Positions 9,164-17,104 of a stretch of 64,000 bases of DNA are shown piece by piece. The stretch's first letter is position 1. Every line of letters begins with the position of its first letter. The DNA is from Flavobacteriales bacterium (lineage in GTDB: Bacteria > Bacteroidota > Bacteroidia > Flavobacteriales_F > PHOS-HE28). The translations under genes and the position numbers were made by a program. Under the pieces are notes generated by a model. It had not been told where the DNA came from. It saw only the letters and a list, made by a program, of their open reading frames with translations, and searched no databases. Location of the stretch: contig JADJWA010000001.1 in the NCBI GenBank assembly GCA_016716605.1, positions 2,773,001 to 2,837,000 of the forward strand, in the 5' to 3' direction.

Positions 9164-10365
9164 GCCTTAAGCAGGCGCTTGTAGAATGCGGTGAGGTCCT
9201 GCACGATGGGCCTATCGGCATAGGAACGCTCGATCAGCTTGCGGGCCGCCCGGCCCAGCGATGCGGCCCGTGAGGCATCGGCCGCAAGGGCGATCATATG
9301 GTCCGCGAAGGCTTGGGCGCTTGTGGCGAGCAGGATTTCCTTGCCATCGGTGCAGCCGATCCCTTCAGCGCCGATTGGCGTGCTCACCACGGCCTTGCCC
9401 ATGGCCATTCCTTCGATGATCTTCACGCGCATGCCGCCAGCGCTGAACAGCGGCACCACCATCACCTGATGCTTCCGCATGTAGCTCACTGCGTTCTTCA
9501 CGCGGCCTTTCACCGTAACACCCGCCAGTTCGGCGCTCATCAGGTCGGCGGGCATCCGGTTGCCGGCCAGGTGCAGTTGCGCCTTGGGCTGCTTGCGGAT
9601 CACTTTGGGCCATACGCTCCCGATCAGCCAGCGGATGCCTTCCTCGTTGGGCAGCCAATCCATGCTGCCCAGGTGGAAGAAGGCGGGTTGGCGCTCAGGG
9701 TCGATGGGATCGGCGGGGTATTCTGCGGGATCCACGGCGAAAGGCACGGTGACCACGGGCGTGCGGGTGCCATGCGCGCGGAAGTGCTCCGCATCGCTGG
9801 GGCTGATGGCCGCCACACCGTCCACGCGGTCGAGCACGGCCATCTCATACTCTTCGAGCTGCTTGGCCAGGTAGCGCCGATACGGCCGCTTGATGATGTT
9901 GCGCTCGCCGCTGGCGATGCGCGACTGGATCATGTGCTCCAGGTTGTGGCTGCGCAGCACGATGCGGGCGTTGCAGTAGCGCCTGATAGTGGGGATGTAC
10001 GGGGTCATGAACAGGCTTTCGAGCTGCACGATGTCGAACTTCTGCTCCGAGAGCAGCCGGATGAGCCGGATGTCCATGTCCGGCGAGAAGAAGCGGCTGA
10101 TGTTGTAGTTGTCGGCCGTGATCAGGTCCGTGAAGGCATCCACGAGGTTGATCGCGGTATCCACGTACACCCCTTCCATGGCGGTGGCCGCCATCAGGTC
10201 GACCGGCACGGATCCGGGATCGAGCGGCTGCTTGGCCGTGCTGATGCACAGCACCTTCACCGCATGCCCGGCAGCGAGCAGGCCGCGCGTGATGTTGTGC
10301 ATGGCCTTGCTGCCGCCATCGATCGGCGGCCAAGGCGGTTTATTGCAGAGCTGCAGGATCTGCAT
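9160..10365 (-). CDS. Glycosyltransferase, GT4-like
   Basis: 401 aa from the ATG at 10365 (MQILQLCNKPPWPPIDGGSK), which fits the GT-B Rossmann start better than the upstream ATG. It carries the glycine-rich donor loop (GGMRVKIIEGMAMGKAVV) and the typical LGSMDWLPN strand. It overlaps the end of the LptF/LptG-like permease by 26 bases and its own stop overlaps the next transferase. The three genes therefore form one translation-coupled unit on the minus strand, suggesting shared work in envelope glycolipid assembly. Substrate unknown. Confidence 0.88.
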   Translation of the reverse strand: MQILQLCNKPPWPPIDGGSKAMHNITRGLLAAGHAVKVLCISTAKQPLDPGSVPVDLMAATAMEGVYVDTAINLVDAFTDLITADNYNISRFFSPDMDIRLIRLLSEQKFDIVQLESLFMTPYIPTIRRYCNARIVLRSHNLEHMIQSRIASGERNIIKRPYRRYLAKQLEEYEMAVLDRVDGVAAISPSDAEHFRAHGTRTPVVTVPFAVDPAEYPADPIDPERQPAFFHLGSMDWLPNEEGIRWLIGSVWPKVIRKQPKAQLHLAGNRMPADLMSAELAGVTVKGRVKNAVSYMRKHQVMVVPLFSAGGMRVKIIEGMAMGKAVVSTPIGAEGIGCTDGKEILLATSAQAFADHMIALAADASRAASLGRAARKLIERSYADRPIVQDLTAFYKRLLKA

Positions 10366-11803
10366 CCTTCGTGCTTCGTCGCCAGTGCGAACGGAGTTTC
10401 TCCCAGCCGCGATGATACGCATCGCGGTCGAGGAGGGGACTGTCCGAAGAGGCCTTCCAGGTGATGAACAAACCGATGGGGAGCAGCACGATCAGGCCCA
10501 TCCAGATGCCCGGCCAGCCCTGCATCTCACCGGCGATCACCAGCTTCTCGGTGGCGAAGCTCACGATGTGGAACACGAGGAAGAAGAGGATGGCCAGCAC
10601 CACGGGCAGGCCCATGCCGCCCCGGCGGATGATGGCCCCCAGCGGTGCTCCGATGAGGAAGAAGACCAGGCACGCGGCTGCGAGCATGGGCTTGCGGTGC
10701 CATTCGGCGCTGAACCGGGCGAGCTGGCTGGTGCGGCCCTCCATCTCCTTAGCGCAGCGGTCGGCATAGCTGGCATTGGCGCGTGCCATGTTCATGGCCA
10801 TCTCGAAGGTCTCGCCGCGCGCTTGCACCGGGATCGAATCGAGCCAGGCCCCGGTGCCGCCGGTCTTGACGGGTGCCGTGGCTCGTGGCAAGGCGGGGGT
10901 GCTGCGCAAGGCGAAGAGGCTGTTGCGCAGGTGCGCGGCCTGCTCATCGCGGCGCTCGTTCACGGCCAGCCTCAGGCTGTCCATGCCGATGGCCAGCTGC
11001 CCCATGGTGAGCATCTTGTAATGGTCACGGTACAGGTCCTCATCCGTGCGCTGCATGCCAAGGCCGCTGAGGTCCATGGTGATCACGTCCTTGACGAAGG
11101 TGCCGCGCATCATGGGCCATCGCGCCCGGCGGTCCGGCGGTGCGCCGCCCTCATCGTAGAAGTGGCCATCCTCGAGGGTGAGCACCAGGAAATTGCCATC
11201 GGCGCTGCGCTCCATGAGGCCGCGCGCGGCGCGGATCACGGTGCCGTTGCCGCGCCGCGAGCCGCGATGATCGTAGATGAGCACATCGGTCAGGCGGCCG
11301 CTGTCCACGTCCTTCTCCATCACGCGTATGGAGAATCCGTCGATGCCGTTGTAGAAGATGCCCGGGGTGATGCTCAGCGCGGGCTTCTTCTCGCGCATGT
11401 CATAGAGCAGGCTGTGGAATTTGAGGTTGGCCAGCGGCAGCACGTTGTTGCTGAAGAACAGCGAGGATCCTGCGAGCACCACGGTGAAGGCGATCAGCGG
11501 CAGCAGGATCCGGCCAAGGCCCAGTCCGGCCGAGCGCATGGGCACCAGCTCGCTGTTCTCGCCCAGGCCGCCCATGGTCATCAATGAAGCCAGCAGGATC
11601 GCCAACGGCAGGGCCAGCGGAACGAAGCTTGATCCAGCGTAGAGCAGCAGCTCCAGCACAACGCTCATCGGCAGGCCCTTGCCCATGAGCTCATCCACAT
11701 ACTTCCACAGGAATTGCATCACCAGGATGAAGACAACCACCAGGAAGGTGATGGCCAGCGGGCCTACGAAGACCCGGATGATCATGCGGTGCAGTTTCTT
11801 CAT
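10340..11803 (-). CDS. LptF/LptG-family (YjgP/YjgQ) permease
   Basis: 487 aa. Three N-terminal and three C-terminal membrane spans flank a periplasmic region beginning around LSITPGIFYNGIDGFSIRV, the usual plan of LptF/LptG. In the family, this inner-membrane subunit works with LptB ATPase to pull lipopolysaccharide out of the membrane and pass it to the LptA bridge. The start MKKLHRMIIRVF matches the family N-terminus. The periplasmic domain is long, with an extra proline-rich stretch near TPALPRATAPVKTG. It sits upstream of two glycosyltransferases. Confidence 0.9.
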   Translation of the reverse strand: MKKLHRMIIRVFVGPLAITFLVVVFILVMQFLWKYVDELMGKGLPMSVVLELLLYAGSSFVPLALPLAILLASLMTMGGLGENSELVPMRSAGLGLGRILLPLIAFTVVLAGSSLFFSNNVLPLANLKFHSLLYDMREKKPALSITPGIFYNGIDGFSIRVMEKDVDSGRLTDVLIYDHRGSRRGNGTVIRAARGLMERSADGNFLVLTLEDGHFYDEGGAPPDRRARWPMMRGTFVKDVITMDLSGLGMQRTDEDLYRDHYKMLTMGQLAIGMDSLRLAVNERRDEQAAHLRNSLFALRSTPALPRATAPVKTGGTGAWLDSIPVQARGETFEMAMNMARANASYADRCAKEMEGRTSQLARFSAEWHRKPMLAAACLVFFLIGAPLGAIIRRGGMGLPVVLAILFFLVFHIVSFATEKLVIAGEMQGWPGIWMGLIVLLPIGLFITWKASSDSPLLDRDAYHRGWEKLRSHWRRSTKDADPAALQ

Positions 11804-11848
11804 GCCTTGCGGCCGGAGTGCGGTCGCAAAGGTGCGGCGATCAGGGTC

Positions 11849-12691
11849 CTAAGCGCCTAGTACGCGCGTGAGGTTGGCGATCTGTGAGGCCCAGAGCCCG
11901 CGCACATTCTCCACCTCGTCGGGCCAGGCGTGGTCGGTGACGATCAGCGCCACCTCATTGGTCATGTCGTCGATGCGGATGCGGAATTCGAAATAGGCCG
12001 CCGGGTCGTCGTTGTCGTCGATTCGTCGGAACCTGATCACTTCCGGGGCCTTGCGGCCGATCATGGTCGTGGCTTCCTCATCGGTGCCCCACTTGAAGGT
12101 GTACTGGTCGCCGCGCACATCCACATCGTCGCAGTACCATTCGCTGAAGCCGCTGGGTGAGCTGATCAGCTCGTACAGCACGTTCGGGTTGCTGTGCATC
12201 TCGAATTCCATGGTCACGCGCTCCTTCAAGGGTTTCATCTCCTCAGGGCGTTGCGCGGGCTTAGCCACAGGCTTTGGAACTGGTGCCGCCTTCGGCGCCG
12301 CGGTCTTCGCGGCAACTGCTGCTGCAGGTTTGGCTGTAGCGGATCTTACTACTGGCTTGGGAGCGGTGGCGGTTTTCCGGACGGGCGCCGTTGGCTTCTT
12401 GGCTGCAGGCTTGGGTGCTTTCGCCTTATCGGCGGCCACCACGGCCTTCTTCTGGAGCGGCTTCACCGGCATCGGCTTCTTGGTTACCGCCTTCTTGTTC
12501 GCAGCCTTGCCTGTAGGCCGGGGCTTTGAAGATCTCGTCGAAATGGTCCCTGCTGCGCGATTCGCGGCTGCTTTCGGATTGCCCTTCACGGCTTTGCCGG
12601 AGCGCGCTGCGGCTTTCTTCTTCACCGGCGCCGATCGCTTGCTCACTGGCTTCTTGTCGCGTGGTGCAGCGGATTTCTTCTTCTTGGCCAT
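11849..12691 (-). CDS. START-like domain protein with histone-H1-like N-terminal tail
   Basis: 280 aa in two halves. Residues 1 to ~150 are almost only Lys, Ala, Pro, Thr and Arg (KKKSAAPRDKK, AAKKPTAPVRK), the composition of bacterial histone-H1-like proteins. Residues ~155-280 form the Bacteroidota START-like (SRPBCC) domain: VTMEFEMHSNPNVLYELISS, FSEWYCDDV, VTDHAWPDE. Close relatives usually consist of this domain alone, about 130 aa. The tail is likely disordered and nucleic-acid binding; that is inference. The gene is divergent from tRNA-Met. Confidence 0.82.
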   Translation of the reverse strand: MAKKKKSAAPRDKKPVSKRSAPVKKKAAARSGKAVKGNPKAAANRAAGTISTRSSKPRPTGKAANKKAVTKKPMPVKPLQKKAVVAADKAKAPKPAAKKPTAPVRKTATAPKPVVRSATAKPAAAVAAKTAAPKAAPVPKPVAKPAQRPEEMKPLKERVTMEFEMHSNPNVLYELISSPSGFSEWYCDDVDVRGDQYTFKWGTDEEATTMIGRKAPEVIRFRRIDDNDDPAAYFEFRIRIDDMTNEVALIVTDHAWPDEVENVRGLWASQIANLTRVLGA

Positions 12692-12719
12692 TCGGGTAGG
12701 GCGTTGATAGGGTGGCGGC

Positions 12720-12727
12720 TAAAGATA
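12720..12727 (-). promoter_or_regulatory. Possible -7 box for the START-like gene
   Basis: On the minus strand the sequence reads TATCTTTA, seven of eight matches to the Bacteroidota -7 element TAnnTTTG, 29 bases before the start codon at 12691. No clear -33 TTG is present, so this is tentative. Confidence 0.35.
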
Positions 12728-12770
12728 GAGGGGGCATTTTCCTGTGCAAGTGAGGCGTGTTCACCGATCC

Positions 12771-12778
12771 TATATTTG
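12771..12778 (+). promoter_or_regulatory. Bacteroidota-type -7 box before tRNA-Met
   Basis: TATATTTG matches the TAnnTTTG consensus exactly and ends 23 bases before the first base of the mature tRNA. A -33 TTG is not evident. Position and match make it the likely promoter of the tRNA gene. Confidence 0.6.
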
Positions 12779-12801
12779 CCGCCCCTTGAACAAAAGGGCC
12801 T

Positions 12802-12875
12802 GGCGCGGTAGCTCAGCTGGTTAGAGCGCATGATTCATAATCCTGAGGTCGGGAGTTCAAGTCTCCCCCGCGCTA
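12802..12875 (+). tRNA. tRNA-Met (anticodon CAT), integration target
   Basis: 74 nt fold as a full cloverleaf: acceptor GGCGCGG/CCGCGCT (first pair G-U), D stem GCTC/GAGC, anticodon loop TTCATAA, T stem GGGAG/CTCCC with TTCAAGT loop, discriminator A, CCA not encoded. The anticodon stem CATGA/TCCTG has one T-C mismatch at the third pair. Standard pairing at the acceptor base and the stem sequence argue against an initiator; a tRNA-Ile with modified CAT cannot be fully excluded. Its last 12 bases begin a 14-bp repeat found again at 51589-51602. Confidence 0.95.
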
Positions 12876-12877
12876 CA
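12864..12877 (+). repeat. attL: 14-bp direct repeat at the tRNA 3' end
   Basis: TCCCCCGCGCTACA overlaps the end of the tRNA-Met T stem and acceptor stem and is identical to 51589-51602. Tyrosine recombinases often use tRNA 3' ends in this way, leaving the tRNA intact on one side and a copy of its end on the other. Confidence 0.85.
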
Positions 12878-12890
12878 CAACCTCGGAAGC

Positions 12891-12913
12891 AAGCCCCTCT
12901 ACTAGAGGGGTTT
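12891..12913 (+). terminator. Hairpin terminator inside the island after tRNA-Met
   Basis: CCCCTCT (12894-12900) and AGAGGGG (12904-12910) pair perfectly around a 3-base loop, extended by AAG/TTT including one G-T pair. It is followed by only a short T run. It probably ends tRNA transcription now that the original terminator is ~38.7 kb away. Confidence 0.65.
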
Positions 12914-13164
12914 GTTGCGTTCAACGGATTTCCGTTTTACAAAATTGCTCCAAGTTCGATCCCTAAGGGCACCTATAGCCCCCACTTTCTAGTAACGGGT
13001 CGGGGTGCCCAAGAAGGGTACTACCGCGTTGCGGAGGAATTATCATGGGTGGAACGGAGCGCGTTCAAGTGCGAGGGGTTGCATGACCAGTCCATGGACA
13101 CGTCCGCCAGACGCTCCTATCGCCGTTTTTGCGCACTTTCCTGCTGTGGCTGAGGGGGAAAGGC

Positions 13165-13578
13165 TTAGAGGCTTATTCCGCACAGGTAGACAATGACCCG
13201 CATCGCTCCGAAGACGATCGCCAAGACAGAAACTGTGCGCTGGACAGCTAGAAGCCCAGCCTTGCCATTGAGGAACCTTTCATGGGCAGCGGCATAACGG
13301 GCATTCCATGATTCGTCCATTGCAGCAGTGGGACCTTCCTCCTTGGGCATTGCGAGCAGTTCACGTTCGCCCCGCCGTTCATTGTTCTTGTAGATGAGCC
13401 ACGCGGCGGACAGCGTGATCGACCATAGACCAAGGTCGATCGTGTTGAGAGACCTTAGGAAGCCAACACCCCCGCCGCAGGTAAACGCGTTGTAGGCAAT
13501 GGCGATCACGAAAGGGCCAAGGATCAGGGTCAACCCAACCCAACCTGGCCAGTGCCCATCTTTCCGTTTGGTGGTCAT
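13165..13578 (-). CDS. Hypothetical membrane protein
   Basis: 137 aa with about three hydrophobic segments (VGLTLILGPFVIAIAY, LGLWSITLSAAWLIY, VLAIVFGAMRVIVYL) separated by a charged, Glu-rich middle. This pattern is unlikely to arise by chance in a noncoding frame. No family is recognised. It lies at the left end of the island, in a stretch with few confident genes. The stretch between the tRNA and this gene (12914-13164) shows nothing else convincing. Confidence 0.5.
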   Translation of the reverse strand: MTTKRKDGHWPGWVGLTLILGPFVIAIAYNAFTCGGGVGFLRSLNTIDLGLWSITLSAAWLIYKNNERRGERELLAMPKEEGPTAAMDESWNARYAAAHERFLNGKAGLLAVQRTVSVLAIVFGAMRVIVYLCGISL

Positions 13579-13628
13579 CTATGAAGAAGAACTGGAACTG
13601 CGGATCATGGCGGCTAGAAGACGCGGGA

Positions 13629-13973
13629 TCAAGTCCAATGGATGATGTGACCTTTCGACTGTGCCATGTCCAAAGCATCGCGCACCATGTGTTCAAGGTA
13701 GATATCGGGAGAAGTCAGGATCATGTTCAACACGTCAATTGGTTGTTCGCTGTTGCCTTGACCATCTACAGTGCATCGAAGTTCGATGGGCATTTTGGGA
13801 TCAGATATCGTTGATGCTGATACTTCTCCATCCAGATCCACTTGGACATAGACAGGTCCGCGATTTCGATCGGTCAGAAACGAGAAATAAGCCGCATTGA
13901 CGCGGGAAACAAAGAGAAGGCGGTGGACTGCGATAGTGGCCATAGCTGCTGTAATCGATACGAAGCTACCCAC
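13629..13973 (-). CDS. Hypothetical protein with N-terminal hydrophobic segment
   Basis: 114 aa starting at a GTG. A hydrophobic segment (ITAAMATIAVHRLLFV) is followed by a soluble domain with strands such as GPVYVQVDLDGEV and MPIELRCTVDGQG. The composition looks protein-like, but an in-frame stop lies shortly upstream with no ATG between. This may therefore be the surviving end of a longer broken gene that includes the frames at 14019-14402. Confidence 0.35.
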   Translation of the reverse strand: MGSFVSITAAMATIAVHRLLFVSRVNAAYFSFLTDRNRGPVYVQVDLDGEVSASTISDPKMPIELRCTVDGQGNSEQPIDVLNMILTSPDIYLEHMVRDALDMAQSKGHIIHWT

Positions 13974-14018
13974 CGTCCGTCTGACATCCTCAGGGCCCGT
14001 ACCCTTATGGTTGCGGTC

Positions 14019-14402
14019 TCAAGAGATCTTGGTACGAGCGCTCAAATTTGCTATCCATTCATGGTGCGCCACGAGACCGTCGCAGAACTCACGCTCTTCG
14101 GCCCCTTCAATTCCGAAGCGATACTCCGCACAATGCGTTCGGAGAAAGCCGTCATAGTGGAATCGCACGAGTACGTAGATATGGCGTAAGACTGTAGCGT
14201 GAGGTTCTCTTCCAATTGCGAACGCGAGAATCGTCCGTTCCTCGGAAACATGTACAGTGGTAAGGCACGCCATCATGGCCAGAGTGGTGGGCTTGTTGTG
14301 GAATTTGGAGAGCATCACTTTGATCGCTGTACGCAGGTCTCCGATCGCCCCTTTTTGCGTTCCGATGATCAGCATTGGCCCAACCCAGCAGCGTTCATTC
14401 AC
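14019..14402 (-). CDS. Doubtful hypothetical gene, possibly a decayed fragment
   Basis: A 127-codon frame. Its first half (LIIGTQKGAIGDLRTAIKVMLSK, broken here only for description, followed by a hydrophobic TLAMMACLTTVHV) looks plausible. The second half is rich in His and Cys and less protein-like. Over 14051-14251 another minus-strand frame gives a more natural sequence (LTLQSYAISTYSCDSTMT). That suggests a frameshift near 14240 in a once longer gene. No family is recognised. Confidence 0.2.
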   Translation of the reverse strand: MNERCWVGPMLIIGTQKGAIGDLRTAIKVMLSKFHNKPTTLAMMACLTTVHVSEERTILAFAIGREPHATVLRHIYVLVRFHYDGFLRTHCAEYRFGIEGAEEREFCDGLVAHHEWIANLSARTKIS

Positions 14403-14818
14403 ACATCGATTGCTAGCATCATCAACTTCATTCCCCCATGGTCATCGTGGCGCACATGAGCGCTCCATGGTAAATAGCCTTGGCTCCTACCGATCCAAGG
14501 TGTGGGTTTGATCCAGATCCGAAAATCTGGGGCAAAAAATTTGTGACGGATAGGGGCTTCTCGAATAGGCCCCTAGATCTAGGGGCTTATTTTCGATACG
14601 CCAATTCAGCCCTCTGAACAAACCCCCTGAATAGGGCCTTGTTCAGGGCCCTTCTCGTGCCAATGCTAATGAGCTAAGCTATCTGTCCATTGAACATGGT
14701 GTTGCGTAGTCACCTGTGGCAATCGGGTTGGCCGATTGTGCTTGACTAATTGCGGGGGAGCAAAGACCAAGCAGCGCAACAACTATCGAAGTGGGGAGTG
14801 GATTGGGCATCTTCGAGA
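14403..14818. other. Gene-free interval with hairpins
   Basis: No frame here looks coding. The interval contains a long palindrome (14564-14591), a direct repeat of TAGGGGCTT (14551 and 14580), and a second inverted repeat pairing CCCT..GAACAA near 14611 with TTGTTCAGGG ending near 14647. It follows the end of the copper array and may act as its terminator region. Confidence 0.5.
14564..14591. repeat. Near-perfect 28-bp palindrome
   Basis: AATAGGCCCCTAGA is followed directly by TCTAGGGGCTTATT. The two arms are 14 bp with one G-T pair, no loop, and TTTT after the right arm. It could work as a bidirectional terminator or as a site for a dimeric DNA-binding protein. Confidence 0.6.
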
Positions 14819-17104
14819 TTAGTAGCTCAGTACAACGCCCACACCGAAGTCCATGTCGCTGTCAAAGTGAGTGGAGAGCGCCCAAGTAGGGTTCAGGATG
14901 TATCGGGCACGGGCCATGAACTCACCATCGCTGTTGGCCATGACGTCTAGTCGAGCGCGTGCGGAGAGTGGAATATCCTCGCGCATTAACTGGGCCCGCA
15001 CGCGACCATCCGTATCGATGCGGGTATCCAACACGAACAGCATGGGCAGAGTGTATTGGAAACCAGCGCAGATGGCGCTACGGCTGTCTTTCGTATTGCC
15101 TTGACCGAAAAGATTCTCTTCTCCGTCGTTCATGTGCGCCATACGTTGACGCCAATCGAAGCCGATGTAAGGGAACAACCATTGCATGCGGCCGAGGTAG
15201 CGACCGAAGTGCGTTTCCACTTCTTGCCCATGATGATCGGTGTACCCCAGCCTCCATTCAGCCTGCAACTTCCAGCGCTTGCTCTGGAGCATAGCCTCGC
15301 CGTCGCTGCCATTGGTGGCGAAGTCGTTCATGAACATGAAGTGCCAGCGCTTGTCATCGCGTGCGAAGCGCTTCCACGAGATCCCGCTCGCATAGGAACT
15401 GTCATTGGCGGCGGATGCTTCATAGCTGAACACGCGGCCCATTCCGCTCATCATGTGGTACAGGATGTGGCAGTGGAAGAACCAGTCGCCCTCCTCGGTG
15501 CCCGCGAACTCGATGGTGTCGGTTTCCATGGGCATGATGTCCAGCACGTTCTTCAGTGGTGCGTGATCGCCTTGACCGTTCAGCACGCGGAAGAAATGGC
15601 CGTGCAGGTGCATGGGGTGGCGCATCATGCTGTTGTTGAAGAGGACCACTCGCACGTTCTCGCCCTTGCGGATCATGATCTTGTCCGCCTCGGTAACGGT
15701 CCTATTGTCGATTGTCCAGAGGTAGCGGTTCATATTGCCCGTCAACTCGAAGCGCAATTCCTTCAAGGGACCAGGAGGAAGGGTCGTGCTGGTAGGGGAG
15801 CGCATCATCCCGTAGTTCAGCGTGACTATCGGGCTGGTGGTGGCGGCATGTCCGTGCCCAATGCCTTCCATACCCTGCATATCCTCGTGCTTCTTTGCTG
15901 GCACACTACCCGTGATCTCGGGATACATCACCGTGTTCATGTCCATGCGTTGCAAGGCCATGTTCATGCCCATGTCCTCCATGTCGCCGTTCATGCGCAT
16001 CATGCCGTTCATCATCTTCATGCCCTCGAAGTACTTTAACGGGCCCAGCGGTAATGCAAGCTGTTTGATCCCCTTGCCAAGCCAGAGGGAGGTGCTGCGC
16101 GTGCGATCCTCGGACGTGGCCAGCAGTTCATAGGAGGTGCTGTGGGCGGGAATTGTGACGATGATGTCGTAGGTCTCCGCTACACCCATAATGAAGCGGT
16201 CTACTTCTACGGGCTCGACGTCCATGCCGTCACTGGCTACCACAGCCATCTTGCCACCCGCGTAAGTGATCCAGAAATAGCTGCTGGCACCGCCGTTGAT
16301 CAACCGAACGCGCACGCGATCGCCCGCCTTGAACTGGGGTGCTTCATCCTCGGGCTTGCCGTTGGCTAGGAAGGTGTCGTAGTACACATCGCTCACATCC
16401 ATGGCGCGCATGCGCTTCCATTCATTGGTGAGCTTGGTGCCCACATAACCTTCTTTGATCGCGTCCCAATAGCTCTGCGTGGTGCCAGGGCGGAGGCGGT
16501 TCTTCTGAATGCCAAACCAGTCGTTGGCGTTGTGCAGGCGGCGATGGACCTCATTTGGATCCATGTCCGTCCATTCGCTTAGGATCACGGTGTGCTCGGG
16601 TAGGGGTTCTTCATCGCGCTTGTGGATGATGAGCGCGCCGTGCATGCCGTTCTGCTCCTGAAGGTTCGTGTGCGAATGGTACCAGTACGTACCGCTTTGC
16701 ACGAGCGGGAATTTGTACACCTGCGTGTCGCCCGCTTTGATCGGTGGGGTGGTCAGGTAGGGCACGCCATCGTAGCGGTTCGGTAGGATGATACCGTGCC
16801 AATGCAGGGAAGTTTCCTCTTTGGCCATGGCGTTGTGGACGATGATGAGCGCCGTATCGCCCTCGGTGAACTCCAATGTGGGCATGGGTGACTTGCCGTT
16901 CACCGCATATCCCTTGCGCGGCTTGCCCGTGAAGTTGTAGGTGGTGTCGGTGATAGTCAGTTCGTAGCGCGTGACCTTGGGCGTGAAGGGCGCCGCGAAG
17001 ACCGAAGCGCCTAAGGGAACGTGCGCCCTGTCGGCGTCTTGTGCGGTCAGGCTTCCATGCAACACGATGGAGAACAAGGGGATGAACAGGCGGATCCCCT
17101 TCAT
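14819..17104 (-). CDS. Multicopper oxidase fused to a CopB-like barrel domain
   Basis: 761 aa. Signal peptide, then a three-cupredoxin CopA/PcoA-like oxidase with all four copper motifs: LHWHG, WYHSH, HPMHLHGH and HCHILYHM. A Met-rich insert (MMNGMMRMNGDMEDMGMNM) resembles the Cu(I)-binding segment of CopA-type oxidases. After about residue 570 the sequence becomes strand-rich (WKLQAEWRLGYTD, FGRYLGRMQWLFPYIGFDWR, and a terminal FGVGVVLSY), resembling PcoB/CopB outer-membrane barrels, which are usually a separate gene. The inferred role is oxidation of Cu(I) outside the cytoplasm at the outer membrane. Its ATG overlaps the stop of the ATPase gene (ATGA), so the two are coupled. Confidence 0.9.
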   Translation of the reverse strand: MKGIRLFIPLFSIVLHGSLTAQDADRAHVPLGASVFAAPFTPKVTRYELTITDTTYNFTGKPRKGYAVNGKSPMPTLEFTEGDTALIIVHNAMAKEETSLHWHGIILPNRYDGVPYLTTPPIKAGDTQVYKFPLVQSGTYWYHSHTNLQEQNGMHGALIIHKRDEEPLPEHTVILSEWTDMDPNEVHRRLHNANDWFGIQKNRLRPGTTQSYWDAIKEGYVGTKLTNEWKRMRAMDVSDVYYDTFLANGKPEDEAPQFKAGDRVRVRLINGGASSYFWITYAGGKMAVVASDGMDVEPVEVDRFIMGVAETYDIIVTIPAHSTSYELLATSEDRTRSTSLWLGKGIKQLALPLGPLKYFEGMKMMNGMMRMNGDMEDMGMNMALQRMDMNTVMYPEITGSVPAKKHEDMQGMEGIGHGHAATTSPIVTLNYGMMRSPTSTTLPPGPLKELRFELTGNMNRYLWTIDNRTVTEADKIMIRKGENVRVVLFNNSMMRHPMHLHGHFFRVLNGQGDHAPLKNVLDIMPMETDTIEFAGTEEGDWFFHCHILYHMMSGMGRVFSYEASAANDSSYASGISWKRFARDDKRWHFMFMNDFATNGSDGEAMLQSKRWKLQAEWRLGYTDHHGQEVETHFGRYLGRMQWLFPYIGFDWRQRMAHMNDGEENLFGQGNTKDSRSAICAGFQYTLPMLFVLDTRIDTDGRVRAQLMREDIPLSARARLDVMANSDGEFMARARYILNPTWALSTHFDSDMDFGVGVVLSY

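Noticed and set aside
9298..11587. Long plus-strand frames over the glycosyltransferase and LptF genes
   Set aside because: They are mirror frames of well-recognised minus-strand genes in GC-rich DNA, with the typical His/Ala/Gly-biased composition.
12830..13153. Plus-strand frame starting inside the tRNA
   Set aside because: It begins in the anticodon stem, crosses a terminator hairpin and has no protein-like features.
15056..16039. 327-codon plus-strand frame, very His-rich
   Set aside because: The His runs come from antisense reading of Met codons (ATG/CAT) in the Met-rich copper oxidase.
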